Assembly: GCA_002436105.1 (NCBI GenBank)
Contig: DIXU01000020.1
Location: 186,001-250,000 of the forward strand
Direction: 5' to 3'
Source: Candidatus Aminicenantes bacterium UBA6072
GTDB taxonomy: Bacteria; Acidobacteriota; Aminicenantia; UBA2199
Length of the DNA: 64,000 nt
The notes below the pieces were generated by a model, which searched no databases, had not been told where the DNA came from, and saw nothing but the letters and a program-made list of their open reading frames with translations. The position numbers and the translations under genes were made by a program. Positions 41,566-50,500 of this stretch are shown piece after piece. The number at the start of each line of letters is the position of its first letter. Position 1 is the stretch's first letter.

Positions 41566-43653
41566 TCAGATCAGCGCGGCGGCGAACTGCAGCAGGTTCT
41601 GCATCCAGAACAGCAGCTTGCCCGACCAGCGCAGGGGCCCGGAACTCCGGCCCCCGGCGACGAAACTGTTGTTGCTCAGGTCGCGGTCGATGAGAAATAT
41701 CGTTTCGGGGTCCACCTGGGCGTACTTGACCTTGTCCGGGCCCTCATAGACGAATTCGATCCAGCGTCCCTGTCCGTCCCAGTTTTCGATCCTACGGGCG
41801 CCGTTCTCGAAGACGGTCAGGACCTTGAGTTGGACGTCGCCGCCGGGCCGCGCCTCTCCCAGGCGGCGGACACGGACCCGGGTGACGTAGGTCTTCTTTT
41901 TCTCTTTCCGGTCCTGCTCGCGGGCCTCCCTGGCCTTGACTTCGACCTTCCCGCCCTGGCGCTCGAAAACGCCCCGGGCACTGCGCTGTTCGCCGGATAC
42001 GGCCCTGTCCACCGCGAAATCCCAGTCGCTGGTCCCGCGCAGCATCTGGTCGAAGAACCAGTTCAGGTCGCGGCCGCTGACCTCGCTGGCCGTGGCGATG
42101 AAGTCGCGGCTCGTCGGGTGGCGGAAGCGGAAGCGGGTCTGAAAGGTCCGCATGACGCGCAGCATGGCCTCCTTGCCGATCAGATTCTCCAGCGTGCGCA
42201 GGTGGGTCGCCGCCCGCATGTAGACGTTCATGCCGTAGCTCATGGAGCTGGAGAAGCGCCAGGAAGCGGTCAGCACCGGATCGAGCGCGACGGCGTGGAC
42301 GGCAACGGCGCGGTCGAACTCCAGATCGGAATACTTGAAGGAACCACAGTAACGGGTCAGGGGGATGCCGGCCAGGGTCATGGGAAATGAGCCGGGGCCA
42401 TATGCCTTGGCCAGCACCTTGCCGGTGGAGTAGGTGTTGAGGCCCTCGTCGAGCCAGGCCTCCTCGAACTCGTTGCTGGCCGCCAGGCCGTACCAGTAGC
42501 CGTGGCCGAACTCGTGAACGATCACCATCTCGGGATGGTTCGCCTGCGGCGTGGGCAGGACCTGGGTGCCGGCGGTGAACAGTGTCTGGTATTCCATGCC
42601 GCCGCTGCCGCTGCGGAAGGGGGGATCGACCATGGTGACCGTTGGGTAAGGATAGGGGCCGTACCAGAGGCCGTAGTACTTGATGGCCTTGCGCAGCGCC
42701 CTGAAGTGGCGCTCCGCCTGGCCGCGGTGCTCGGGGTTGATCAGCAGGATCATGCGCACGTCGGGCAGGCGGACCGCGGCCACGGGCAGGCGCAGTGCCC
42801 CCGCGACCTCGCGGTACTCGGCCTCGCTCACCTCCTCCCGGGCGACGAAGTCGCGCTCGATGCGGATATAGTCGGGGTCGGCGGTCCAGGCGAAGTCGTG
42901 GATACGCTCCTGGACGAAGGTCAGTGTCTTGGTCCCGGCCTTGGCGTCGCGGACGGCGGCGGTCTCCCGGCCGGCGGCGCCCACGACAAATTCATCGGGC
43001 ACGGTGATATGCACCCGGAAATCGGCGAAATCGGCGAAGAACTCGCTGTTCAGGTGGTACTGGTGGCAGTTCCAGCCCCGGCCCTCCTGGTATACGCCGG
43101 GCTTGGGGAACCACTGGCCGATGAAGAAGCCGTTGTGGTGATAGCCGGCGCGGCGGATCGTCCTGGGGACCCTGGCCTTGAAGGCCAGGTCCAGGTCGAC
43201 GGCCTCTCCCGGCGCCAGTGGCCGGGGCAGCTTCACGCGCATGACCGTTTGGTCATCGGGGTGGCGCGGCTCGTCGGGGACCATGAACTCCAGCGCCGGC
43301 AGCAGGTCGACGTCGCCGCTGCGCAGCGATTCCACGTCGATCCAGCCCCAGTCGCCGTCCCTGACCCGGGTGTCGCCGTGGCCGTCGCCGGCGAAGTTTT
43401 CCTGCCGAGCCTCGCGCATGAAGGCGCTTTTCTCGTTCTTGAAGGCGTTCCAGTAGAGGTGGAACCAGATGTCGGGGACCGTGTCCCGGGTGGTGTTGGT
43501 CCAGCGGATCGTCTCGCGCCCCTGCAACTCCTTCTGAGCCGGATCGAGGGTGACCCAGATCTCGTACTGCAGCGGCATGGGCTCGCTGGCAACCGCCTGG
43601 GCCAGGGCCAAAAGCGGCAAGACCAGCAAAAAAAGCATGAGAAATTTCTTCAT
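41566..43653 (-). CDS. Secreted M1-family metallopeptidase
   Basis: 695 residues from the ATG at 43653 (GGGAGGTG upstream), with a signal peptide (MKKFLMLFLLVLPLLALAQA). SGSGGMEYQTLF replaces the usual GAMEN exopeptidase motif; the zinc site VIVHEFGHGYWYG is near residue 378 and NEFEEAWLDEGLN supplies the third ligand glutamate 19 residues after. A beta-sandwich N-domain precedes it. Catalytic competence is expected; aminopeptidase activity is likely but the GGMEY variant suggests altered specificity. It heads a two-gene unit with the membrane protein. Confidence 0.9.
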   Translation of the reverse strand: MKKFLMLFLLVLPLLALAQAVASEPMPLQYEIWVTLDPAQKELQGRETIRWTNTTRDTVPDIWFHLYWNAFKNEKSAFMREARQENFAGDGHGDTRVRDGDWGWIDVESLRSGDVDLLPALEFMVPDEPRHPDDQTVMRVKLPRPLAPGEAVDLDLAFKARVPRTIRRAGYHHNGFFIGQWFPKPGVYQEGRGWNCHQYHLNSEFFADFADFRVHITVPDEFVVGAAGRETAAVRDAKAGTKTLTFVQERIHDFAWTADPDYIRIERDFVAREEVSEAEYREVAGALRLPVAAVRLPDVRMILLINPEHRGQAERHFRALRKAIKYYGLWYGPYPYPTVTMVDPPFRSGSGGMEYQTLFTAGTQVLPTPQANHPEMVIVHEFGHGYWYGLAASNEFEEAWLDEGLNTYSTGKVLAKAYGPGSFPMTLAGIPLTRYCGSFKYSDLEFDRAVAVHAVALDPVLTASWRFSSSMSYGMNVYMRAATHLRTLENLIGKEAMLRVMRTFQTRFRFRHPTSRDFIATASEVSGRDLNWFFDQMLRGTSDWDFAVDRAVSGEQRSARGVFERQGGKVEVKAREAREQDRKEKKKTYVTRVRVRRLGEARPGGDVQLKVLTVFENGARRIENWDGQGRWIEFVYEGPDKVKYAQVDPETIFLIDRDLSNNSFVAGGRSSGPLRWSGKLLFWMQNLLQFAAALI

Positions 43654-43674
43654 CGGCGCACCTCCCGGGAGTCC

Positions 43675-43704
43675 ATTATCCATTAAACGATGGGTCTTAT
43701 TCAA
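43675..43704 (-). promoter_or_regulatory. Promoter of the M1 peptidase
   Basis: Minus strand TTGAAT (43704-43699), 18-base spacer, GATAAT (43680-43675). The transcript would begin about 16 bases before the ATG at 43653, with the ribosome site inside the leader. Confidence 0.45.
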
Positions 43705-43720
43705 ATGTTTCAAGGAAAAG

Positions 43721-43949
43721 GTTCGACGTTCGAGGCATTCAAGCTCACGTTCAAGGGAGAAAGAGTTCAAGGGTTCATGAGTTCGGAAAAAGCATTCTCC
43801 CATTGCAATGACTTAACGCTTCAACCCTTCAACTCGTCAACGCTTCAACAGAGCCTTTCAGCTTCTCACTCCGAACCTGGAACGTGGAACCTGGAACGCC
43901 AAACATCGTCTTTCTCTTCCACGTCACGCGTCACGTGTTACGCGTCACT
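43721..43949. repeat. Four different 7-bp arrays in one intergenic space
   Basis: In the 314-base gap 43654-43967: 43721-43786 (GTTCGAC and GTTCAAG-type units), 43812-43850 (CTTCAAC/CGTCAAC units), 43874-43900 (CCTGGAA/CGTGGAA units) and 43921-43949 (ACGTCAC/GCGTCAC/GTGTTAC units). The first and second are roughly reverse complements. A GGGCG-AAG-CGCCC hairpin at about 43955-43967 directly follows the CBS-HATPase stop. No gene is present. Confidence 0.82.
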
Positions 43950-43967
43950 GAGTCGGGCGCTTCGCCC

Positions 43968-44915
43968 TTAGATCAAGGGCCAGGTCTGCGTCGGCAGGTA
44001 GAAGATCATCTCCACCTGCGTGCCGGCGCCCTTCTCGGAGAGGATCACCAGCTTGTCGGCGAAGCGCTTCATGTTGGCGATGCCCATGCCGGCGCCGAAG
44101 CCGCGCTCGCGGATATGGTCGGGGGCGGTGGAGTAGCCCTCCTTCATGGCCTTGTCCAGGTCCTCGATGCCGACGCCGTTGTCCACCACGCGCACGATGA
44201 AGCGGTCCTCGTCCTGGTAGAAATAGATGTCGCCCTGGCCCTTGCTGTGGATGACCACGTTGGTCTCGGCCTCGTAGGTGGCCACGCCGACGCGGCGCAC
44301 GATGTCGTTATGGAAGTTCTTGCCGGCCAGGAACTGCTTGAGCATGGCCGCGCCGCTGCCGGCGGCGTCGATGTCGCCGCTGTCGATGCGGTAGTGGAAG
44401 TTGGCCTGCCCGGCGTTCAGTTTCTCGCCGGTGATGGATGAATACTCGGTGTCCAGCGTGCTGGTGCGCTTCTGGTCGTGGATGTAGATGAGGTTGAATT
44501 TCTCCAGGATGCCGTGCAGGATGTCTTCCTTGGTGATGATGCCGCAGACGCGACCGTCGTCGTCCACGACCGGGAAGCGGCCGAACTTGTAGCTTTCGAA
44601 CTTGTCGACCACCGCCGGCAGCGGGTCGTCCCGGCGCAGGGTCACGACTTCGGGGGACATGATGCGGCGGATGGGATCGTTGATCGTATTGAACTCCAGG
44701 GCATGGATGATGTCCTCGATGCTGATGATGCCCACCAAGCGCCGGTTCTCGTCGACCACCGGCATGCCCGAGATCTTCTTGATCTTCATCAGTTCCTTGG
44801 CGTGGGCGATCTTCTTGTCGGCGGCGATCTCCACCACCCGGGTACTCATGATGTCGCCGGCCTTCAGGTCCTCGAAAATGACGGCGTAGCGGGATAGTTT
44901 ATTCCTTTCCGGCAT
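43968..44915 (-). CDS. CBS-pair and HATPase (anti-sigma/histidine kinase-like) protein
   Basis: 315 residues from the ATG at 44915. Two CBS domains (about 14-75 and 76-135; MPVVDENRRLVGIISIEDII and FPVVDDDGRVCGIITKEDIL) are followed by an HATPase_c domain with VVDNGVGIEDL and RGFGAGMGIANMKR. There is no HisKA phospho-acceptor domain, so it looks like an RsbW-type switch kinase regulated by adenine nucleotides bound to CBS. Related proteins are, as far as I recall, found beside NuoE/NuoF-type hydrogenase genes in anaerobes. It overlaps the DRTGG gene by 17 bases. Confidence 0.85.
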   Translation of the reverse strand: MPERNKLSRYAVIFEDLKAGDIMSTRVVEIAADKKIAHAKELMKIKKISGMPVVDENRRLVGIISIEDIIHALEFNTINDPIRRIMSPEVVTLRRDDPLPAVVDKFESYKFGRFPVVDDDGRVCGIITKEDILHGILEKFNLIYIHDQKRTSTLDTEYSSITGEKLNAGQANFHYRIDSGDIDAAGSGAAMLKQFLAGKNFHNDIVRRVGVATYEAETNVVIHSKGQGDIYFYQDEDRFIVRVVDNGVGIEDLDKAMKEGYSTAPDHIRERGFGAGMGIANMKRFADKLVILSEKGAGTQVEMIFYLPTQTWPLI

Positions 44916-45258
44916 CGGCGCCCCGCAGTCCCAGGGAATAGATCTTGCCGCAGGAGGAGTAAAGGTATCCGCGGGTGCGCAGCAGCAGGAAATTGTTCTC
45001 GCGCGCATAGGCGATGGTCTCGGGAGCGACGTTCTTGCCCCGGACCACGACCAGCCCCAGCAGGTCCGTGACCAGGGCGGAGCGGATCACCTGCGGGTAG
45101 GTGTAGCCGGTCAGCACGACCATGCCCGGTTGCGTCAGGGCCAGGATGTCGCTGATCATGTCGCTGGCGCCGACCGATTTCACCTCCTCGTCCAGCTTGT
45201 TCTCGCCGGAGAGGACCTCGGCGTCCAGCAGCGCCACGATATCGCGAACCTTGATCAT
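44899..45258 (-). CDS. DRTGG-domain protein
   Basis: 119 residues. MIKVRDIVALLDAEVLSG, VGASDMISDILA and VVLTGYTYPQVIRSALVTDLLGLVVVRGK follow the DRTGG domain found in phosphotransacetylase and some HPr kinases, though here it stands alone. DRTGG domains may sense a metabolite; the ligand is unknown. It lies between rubrerythrin and the CBS-HATPase gene. A second DRTGG-like gene heads the divergent operon at 46206, so the pair straddles the shared promoter region. Confidence 0.8.
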   Translation of the reverse strand: MIKVRDIVALLDAEVLSGENKLDEEVKSVGASDMISDILALTQPGMVVLTGYTYPQVIRSALVTDLLGLVVVRGKNVAPETIAYARENNFLLLRTRGYLYSSCGKIYSLGLRGADAGKE

Positions 45259-45291
45259 GATCCGGTTTCTCCCCCTGCGCGGGCGGGCGCG

Positions 45292-45846
45292 TCAGTTCTC
45301 GGTGTAGATCTCTTTTTCGTACTCGGTCTCCAGGCGCAGCTTGTGCTTGGCCTCTTCCTGGGCCAGGGCCAGGAACGTCTCGCGCAGGCCCTCGTCCTCG
45401 GCCATGGCCGCCAGGTCGTTGTACAGCTTGAACGAAGCCTTCTCGCGGCGCATGGCCACGATCAGCGCTTCCTGGTAGTCCATGTCCGGGGTGGGGGTGA
45501 TGTCGACCAGGTAGTCGACGATCTTGAGGTCGGTCACCTGCTTGGCCGCCGGCTTGAATGTGCTGCCGCTCCTGACGCGCTGCAGCTTCTCCTTGTGCTT
45601 GTTCTCCTCGCCGGCAAAGAGGACGAATTGCTCGCTCAGGGCCTTGTTCTCCAGTTTTTTCGCCCATTCCAGGTAAAACAGCCGCGCCTCCTCCTCCTTC
45701 TCGATGGCGAAGTCCAGCACCTCGTTTACCGACTTGAAGTGGGAGATCATGCCCATGGGCTGGTCGCAGCAGACCAGCTGCCCCCGGCCCTCGGCGATCA
45801 CCTTGACGATCTTGCCGCATATCGCGCACTTGTAAAATTCACTCAT
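45292..45846 (-). CDS. Desulforedoxin-rubrerythrin fusion
   Basis: 184 residues. An N-terminal desulforedoxin-like iron site (C7, C10, C26, C27) is joined to a ferritin-like four-helix domain carrying a diiron site: E53, E80/E81 with H84, E135, and E164/E165 with H168. Rubrerythrins reduce peroxide in anaerobes; here the FeS4 site is at the front instead of a C-terminal rubredoxin. It is first in a minus-strand unit with the DRTGG and CBS-HATPase genes, next to oxygen-sensitive Fe-S enzymes it could protect. Confidence 0.88.
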   Translation of the reverse strand: MSEFYKCAICGKIVKVIAEGRGQLVCCDQPMGMISHFKSVNEVLDFAIEKEEEARLFYLEWAKKLENKALSEQFVLFAGEENKHKEKLQRVRSGSTFKPAAKQVTDLKIVDYLVDITPTPDMDYQEALIVAMRREKASFKLYNDLAAMAEDEGLRETFLALAQEEAKHKLRLETEYEKEIYTEN

Positions 45847-45873
45847 GGCTACCTCCAGGATTTCACGACCGGC

Positions 45874-45902
45874 ATTGTAGCAAAGATGGAACTATTCTGC
45901 AA
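45874..45902 (-). promoter_or_regulatory. Promoter of the rubrerythrin unit
   Basis: Minus strand TTGCAG (45902-45897), 17-base spacer, TACAAT (45879-45874). Leader about 20 bases with TGGAGG before the ATG. Confidence 0.55.
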
Positions 45903-45915
45903 TCGCCGGCCGTTG

Positions 45916-45970
45916 CAAGTGAAAAGTGAATGGTGAAAAAAGAGAAAAGTGAATAGGGAAAAGTGAATGG
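45916..45970. repeat. 7-bp-type A-rich array in the divergent fdh control region
   Basis: AAGTGAA/TGGTGAA/AAAGTGAAT units, less regular than other arrays. It lies in the 359-base divergent space 45847-46205, between the rubrerythrin promoter and the formate dehydrogenase promoter. Confidence 0.65.
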
Positions 45971-46068
45971 AATGACATCGAGTGTTGGCTTTCCCGCCCG
46001 GCTTCCTGCCCTTCACTTGGCCCCGGGGCGCGGCCCGCCGCAAATAAAATTAGGATGCAAATTATTTC

Positions 46069-46097
46069 TTGACTTTTCCCCGCAATTTTTATAAACT
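46069..46097 (+). promoter_or_regulatory. Promoter of the formate dehydrogenase operon
   Basis: TTGACT (46069-46074) with TATAAA (46090-46095, 15-base spacer) or the overlapping TAAACT (46092-46097, 17-base spacer). The leader to 46206 is about 100 bases, the longest in the window, with several short complementary stretches; I could not match it to a known riboswitch. Confidence 0.6.
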
Positions 46098-46205
46098 AGG
46101 AATCTGAAAATTATCCAGGGCGATCCATGCCCGGGATTCGTTTTCTTTGGGCTGAAGGAGACGGGGAATCCCTGCCGGTCATCCCTCGGCACCAGGAGAA
46201 ATGAG

Positions 46206-46541
46206 ATGCTGGTCAAAGAAGCTGCCGCAAAGCTGGAACTGAAGGTCCTGGCCGAGGGCCGGGAGCAGGAGGTTACCAGCGGCTACGTGTCCGACCTGCT
46301 CTCCGACGTCATCGCCAACGCCGAGGAGGGCTGCCTGTGGATCACCGTGCAGCGCCACCTGAACATCGTCGCCGTGGCCCAGCTGAAGAAGCTGGCCGGC
46401 ATCGTTATCAGTCGCGGCAGCGAGCCCGAGCCCCCCGTGCTGGCCCGGGCGGAGCAGGAAGGCCTTTTCATCTTCAGCAGCGCCGACGATTCCTTTACGG
46501 TCGCCGGCAAGCTCTACGCCCTGCTTCGCGGCGAAAGATGA
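46206..46541 (+). CDS. Second DRTGG-like protein, first gene of the formate dehydrogenase operon
   Basis: 111 residues. LVKEAAAKLELKVLAEG, GYVSDLLSDVIANA and NIVAVAQLKKLAGIVISRG follow the same DRTGG layout as the protein at 44899, with low identity, so they are probably old paralogues. No catalytic motif is visible. Its place at the head of the NuoE/NuoF operon suggests regulation of the enzyme or its genes. A ribosome site (AGGAG) lies 8 bases upstream of the ATG. Confidence 0.72.
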   Translation: MLVKEAAAKLELKVLAEGREQEVTSGYVSDLLSDVIANAEEGCLWITVQRHLNIVAVAQLKKLAGIVISRGSEPEPPVLARAEQEGLFIFSSADDSFTVAGKLYALLRGER

Positions 46542-46603
46542 CGCGCGGTTCCCAGGTTCATCCTTCGCGAAACACTCGCTTTCTTCATTGCTAGGAGGCT
46601 CGC

Positions 46604-47143
46604 ATGGAAGCTCAAGCGCTCCATATCCCGGACAATGAACAGTACCGGGAGCTGAAACGGTTCATCGACTCCAACCGCGACGTGCCGGGGCCCCTGATCC
46701 AGGTGCTGCACCGTGCCCAGAAGATCTTCGGCTACCTGCCGCTCGAGGTCCAGCACTTCGTCGCCCGCGAGCTGAACGTGTCCCTGTCCAGGGTGTTCGG
46801 CGTGGTCACGTTCTACAATTTTTTCCGCATGGACCCCATCGGCGACCATATCGTCAACATGTGCCTGGGGACGGCCTGCCACGTCAAGGGCGCCTCGGAG
46901 ATCATCAAGGCCCTGGAGAAGGAACTGGGCATCCGGGTGGGCGGCACCACCGCCGACCGCTTCTACACCCTGTCCACGGCCCGCTGTTTCGGCGCCTGCG
47001 GCCTGGCCCCGGTGCTGATGCTCGACGACGAGGTGCACGGCCGCCTCAATCCCCAGAAAGCCGTGCAGATCCTGCGCGACATGAGGACCCGGGCCGCTGA
47101 AGCCGCCCGGGAAAACGCCGCCAATGAAAAGGAGGAAAAATGA
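46604..47143 (+). CDS. NuoE-like [2Fe-2S] subunit, first copy
   Basis: 179 residues. The thioredoxin-like domain holds cluster ligands C87, C92, C128 and C132 (MCLGTACHVKG; ARCFGACGLAPV), after a helical N-terminal part with LIQVLHRAQKIFGYLP. In HndA/HydC-type complexes this protein partners NuoF at the NADH end. It overlaps the HndB-like gene by 4 bases. A lysine/glutamate-rich tail of about 20 residues extends beyond the usual end. Confidence 0.93.
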   Translation: MEAQALHIPDNEQYRELKRFIDSNRDVPGPLIQVLHRAQKIFGYLPLEVQHFVARELNVSLSRVFGVVTFYNFFRMDPIGDHIVNMCLGTACHVKGASEIIKALEKELGIRVGGTTADRFYTLSTARCFGACGLAPVLMLDDEVHGRLNPQKAVQILRDMRTRAAEAARENAANEKEEK

Positions 47144-47502
47144 AACTCGAGGACCTGAAGAAGATAAGGGAAAAGTCGGAGAAGGACATGCTGCTGCGCG
47201 CCGCCAAGACGCGGCTGAAGGTGGTGGTGGGCATGGGCACGAGCGGCATCGCCGCCGGCGCCCGCGAGACGCTGAAGACGTTCCTGGACGAGATCGAGAA
47301 ACGAGACCTGCGCGACGTCGTCGTCACCCAGGCCGGCGAGCGCGGCCTCAGCTCCCACGAGCCGATCGTCACCGTGATCGAGGAAGGCAAGCCGTCGGTG
47401 GTTTACGGCAACGTCACGGCCGAGCTGGCCCGCAGGATCGTCGCCGAGCACCTGGTCAACGGCAACCCGGTCTCCGCCGCCATCATCGAAGTCAAAGAAT
47501 AA
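47140..47502 (+). CDS. HndB-like subunit lacking all cluster cysteines
   Basis: 120 residues. The HndB-type segment KVVVGMGTSGIAAGARETL is clear, but serine stands where cluster-binding homologues have cysteine, and the second site reads QAGERGLSSHEP; the protein has no cysteine at all. It therefore keeps the thioredoxin-like ferredoxin fold without a [2Fe-2S] cluster. A structural role or a docking role between NuoE and NuoF is likely. It sits between them, as hndB does in NADP-reducing hydrogenase operons. Confidence 0.82.
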   Translation: MKLEDLKKIREKSEKDMLLRAAKTRLKVVVGMGTSGIAAGARETLKTFLDEIEKRDLRDVVVTQAGERGLSSHEPIVTVIEEGKPSVVYGNVTAELARRIVAEHLVNGNPVSAAIIEVKE

Positions 47503-47517
47503 ACCAGTGAGGTCGTC

Positions 47518-50500
47518 ATGAACAAACGGCTGGACGTGCTGATCTGCGGAGGCGGTGCCTGCATCTCCTCCCACAGCCACGAATTCAAGGATAAACTGAG
47601 GGAAGAGATCGAAAAGGCCGGCCTGGCCGAAGAGATCAACCTGGTCGAGACCGGCTGCATGGGCCCCTGCGAGCTGGGGCCGGTGATGGTCGTCTATCCC
47701 GACGGTTCCTTCTACATCAAGCTGAAGGAGGAGGACGCCGCCACGATCGTCCAGGAGCATTTCCTGAAAGGGCGGCCGGTTCAGGAGCACCTGTGGCAGG
47801 CGCCCGAAGCGCGCAAGATCGTCGAGCAGAAGAAACAAATACCGTTCTTCGAGAAGCAGCTGAAGATCGTCCTCTCCAACTGCGGCAAGATCGACCCGGA
47901 GAACCTCGACGAGTACATCGCCACCCGCGGCTACGAGGCCCTGGGCACGGCGCTGACCAGGATGAGCCGCGAACAGGTGATCGACGTCATGACCCGCTCG
48001 GGATTGCGCGGCCGCGGCGGCGCCGGCTTTTCCACCGGCTTGAAGTGGAAATTCGCCTACGACAGCCAGAACGAGCAGAAATATGTCCTGTGCAACGCCG
48101 ACGAGGGCGACCCCGGCGCCTTCATGGACCGCGCCGTGCTCGAGGGCGATCCGCACTCGGTGCTGGAGGGCATGGCCATCGCCGGCTACGCCATCGGTGC
48201 GGACAAAGGCTACGTCTACGTGCGCGCCGAGTACCCCCTGGCCATCCAGCGGCTGAACGCCGCCATCGTCCAGGCCCGCGAGATGGGCCTCCTGGGACAG
48301 AACATCTTCGAGACCGGCTTCAACTTCGACATCGAGCTGCGCATGGGGGCCGGCGCCTTCGTCTGCGGCGAGGAGACGGCGCTGATGGCTTCGGTCGAGG
48401 GGCTGCGCGGGCAGCCGCGCCCCAAGCCCCCCTTCCCGGCGGTCAAGGGCCTGTGGGGCAAGCCCTCGATCATCAACAACGTCGAGACCCTGGCCACCAT
48501 CCGCCACATCATCCTCAACGGCTGGGAGTGGTTCGCCGCCATCGGCACCGAGAAGAGCAAGGGCACCAAGGTCTTCGCCCTCTCGGGCAAGGTGACCAAC
48601 ACCGGCCTGGTGGAAGTGCCCATGGGCATCACCCTGGGCGAGCTGGTCTTCGACATCGGCGGCGGCATCCCCGGCAACAAGGCCTTCAAGGCGGCCCAGA
48701 CCGGCGGGCCCTCGGGCGGCTGCATCCCGGCCAAGTATCTCAACACGCCGCTGGACTACGAGTCGCTGAAACAGCTGGGATCGATCATGGGCTCGGGCGG
48801 ATTGATCGTCCTGGACGAGGACAGCTGCATGGTCAACATGGCCAAGTATTTCCTCGAGTTCTCGCTCGAGGAGTCCTGCGGCCAGTGCGTGCCCTGCCGC
48901 GTCGGGCTGAAGCAGATGCACTCCCTGCTGGAAAAGATCACCAACGGCACGGGCACCATGGAGGACCTGGAAAACCTGGAAAGCCTGGCCTACACGGTGC
49001 GCGCCACCTCGCTGTGCGGCCTCGGCCAGGCCGCGCCCAACCCGGTCATCTCGACCATCAAGTACTTCAAGCACGAATACATCGAGCATATCCAGGAAAA
49101 GCGCTGTTCGGCCGGCGTATGCGCCGCCCTGTTCGCGGCGCCCTGCGTCAACGCCTGCCCGGCGGGCGTGGACGCCGCCTCCTATGTGTCGCACATGGGG
49201 GACGGCCGCCGCCGCGAGGCCTACTACCAGCACATGCAGAACAACCCCTTCCCCATCGTCTGCGGCCGCGTCTGCCCCGCGTTCTGCGAGAAAAAATGCT
49301 CGCGCGGCAAATACGACCAGCCCCTGGCCATCCGCGAGATCAAACGCCTGTTCGCCGACTGGGCCATCGACGAGGGACTGGGATTCGCCCCGCCGCAGAA
49401 GCCCTACAAGGAGAAGGTGGCCGTGGTCGGCGCCGGGCCCGCCGGGCTGGCCTGCGCCTTCTACCTGACGCGCCTGGGCTACAAGCCGGTGGTCTTTGAG
49501 GCATTGAAGGTGGCCGGCGGCATGATGAAGGTGGGCATTCCCGATTTTCGCCTGCCCAAGGACAAGCTGCAGGCCGAGATCGCCGTGATCGAAAGGGCCG
49601 GCGTCGAAATCAAGTACAACTCGCCGGTGGCGTCGGTCGAGGACCTGCAGAAGAAAGGCTATCGCGCCGTGTTCATCGGCAGCGGCGCCCACCAGGCGCA
49701 AAAGCTGAACATCGAGGGCAACGGCCTCAAGGGCGTCCTCTCGGGAATCGATTTCCTGCGGGAGGTCAACCTGGGCAGGAAGGTCGCGCTCGGCGACGAC
49801 GTGGTCGTCGTCGGCGGCGGTTCCACCGCCATGGACGCCGCGCGCATGGCCCGCCGCCTGGGGGCCAGGAACGTGCGCCTGGTCTACCGCCGCACCCGCG
49901 CCGAGATGCCGGCGCAGCTGGAAGAGCTGATCGGCGCCGAAGAGGAGGGGATCGAGATGGACTTCCTGGTCAACCCGCTCCGGGTCGTCGGCAAGGCGGG
50001 CAAGGTCAGCGGCCTGCACTGCATCAAGACCGAGCTGGCCGACTTCGACGACTCGGGCCGCCGCCGGCCGGTGCCGGTCGAGGGCAGCGAGTACACCATC
50101 CGCGCCAGCGCCGTCATCTATTGCCTGGGACAGAAACTCAGCCTGGGACTCACCGGCGGCAAGCTCGACCTGGACCGGCGCGGGCACATCGCCGTCGACC
50201 CGCACACCATGGCCACCAGCATGGAGGGCGTGTTCGCCGGCGGCGACGCCGTAAATCCCTCGACCGTCATCGAGAGCGTGGCCCAGGGCCGCAAGGCGGC
50301 CATTGCCATCGACCGCCATTTCGGGCGCCCGGGCAGCCTCTATGACCAGCCGCGCCAGGTGGTCGAGGTGCACTACGACGAAGAGGCCTACCTGAAGACC
50401 ATCGCCCGCAAGGAGCCGCACCTGGAAGATCCTGACCGGCGCGTCGCCGACCCGACCCTGGAGGTCAGCCGCGGCCTGACCCTGGACGAGGCCGTCGAGG

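Noticed and set aside
46098..46205. A named Moco riboswitch before the fdh operon
   Set aside because: The leader has plausible stems but I could not recognise the conserved core, so no class is claimed.
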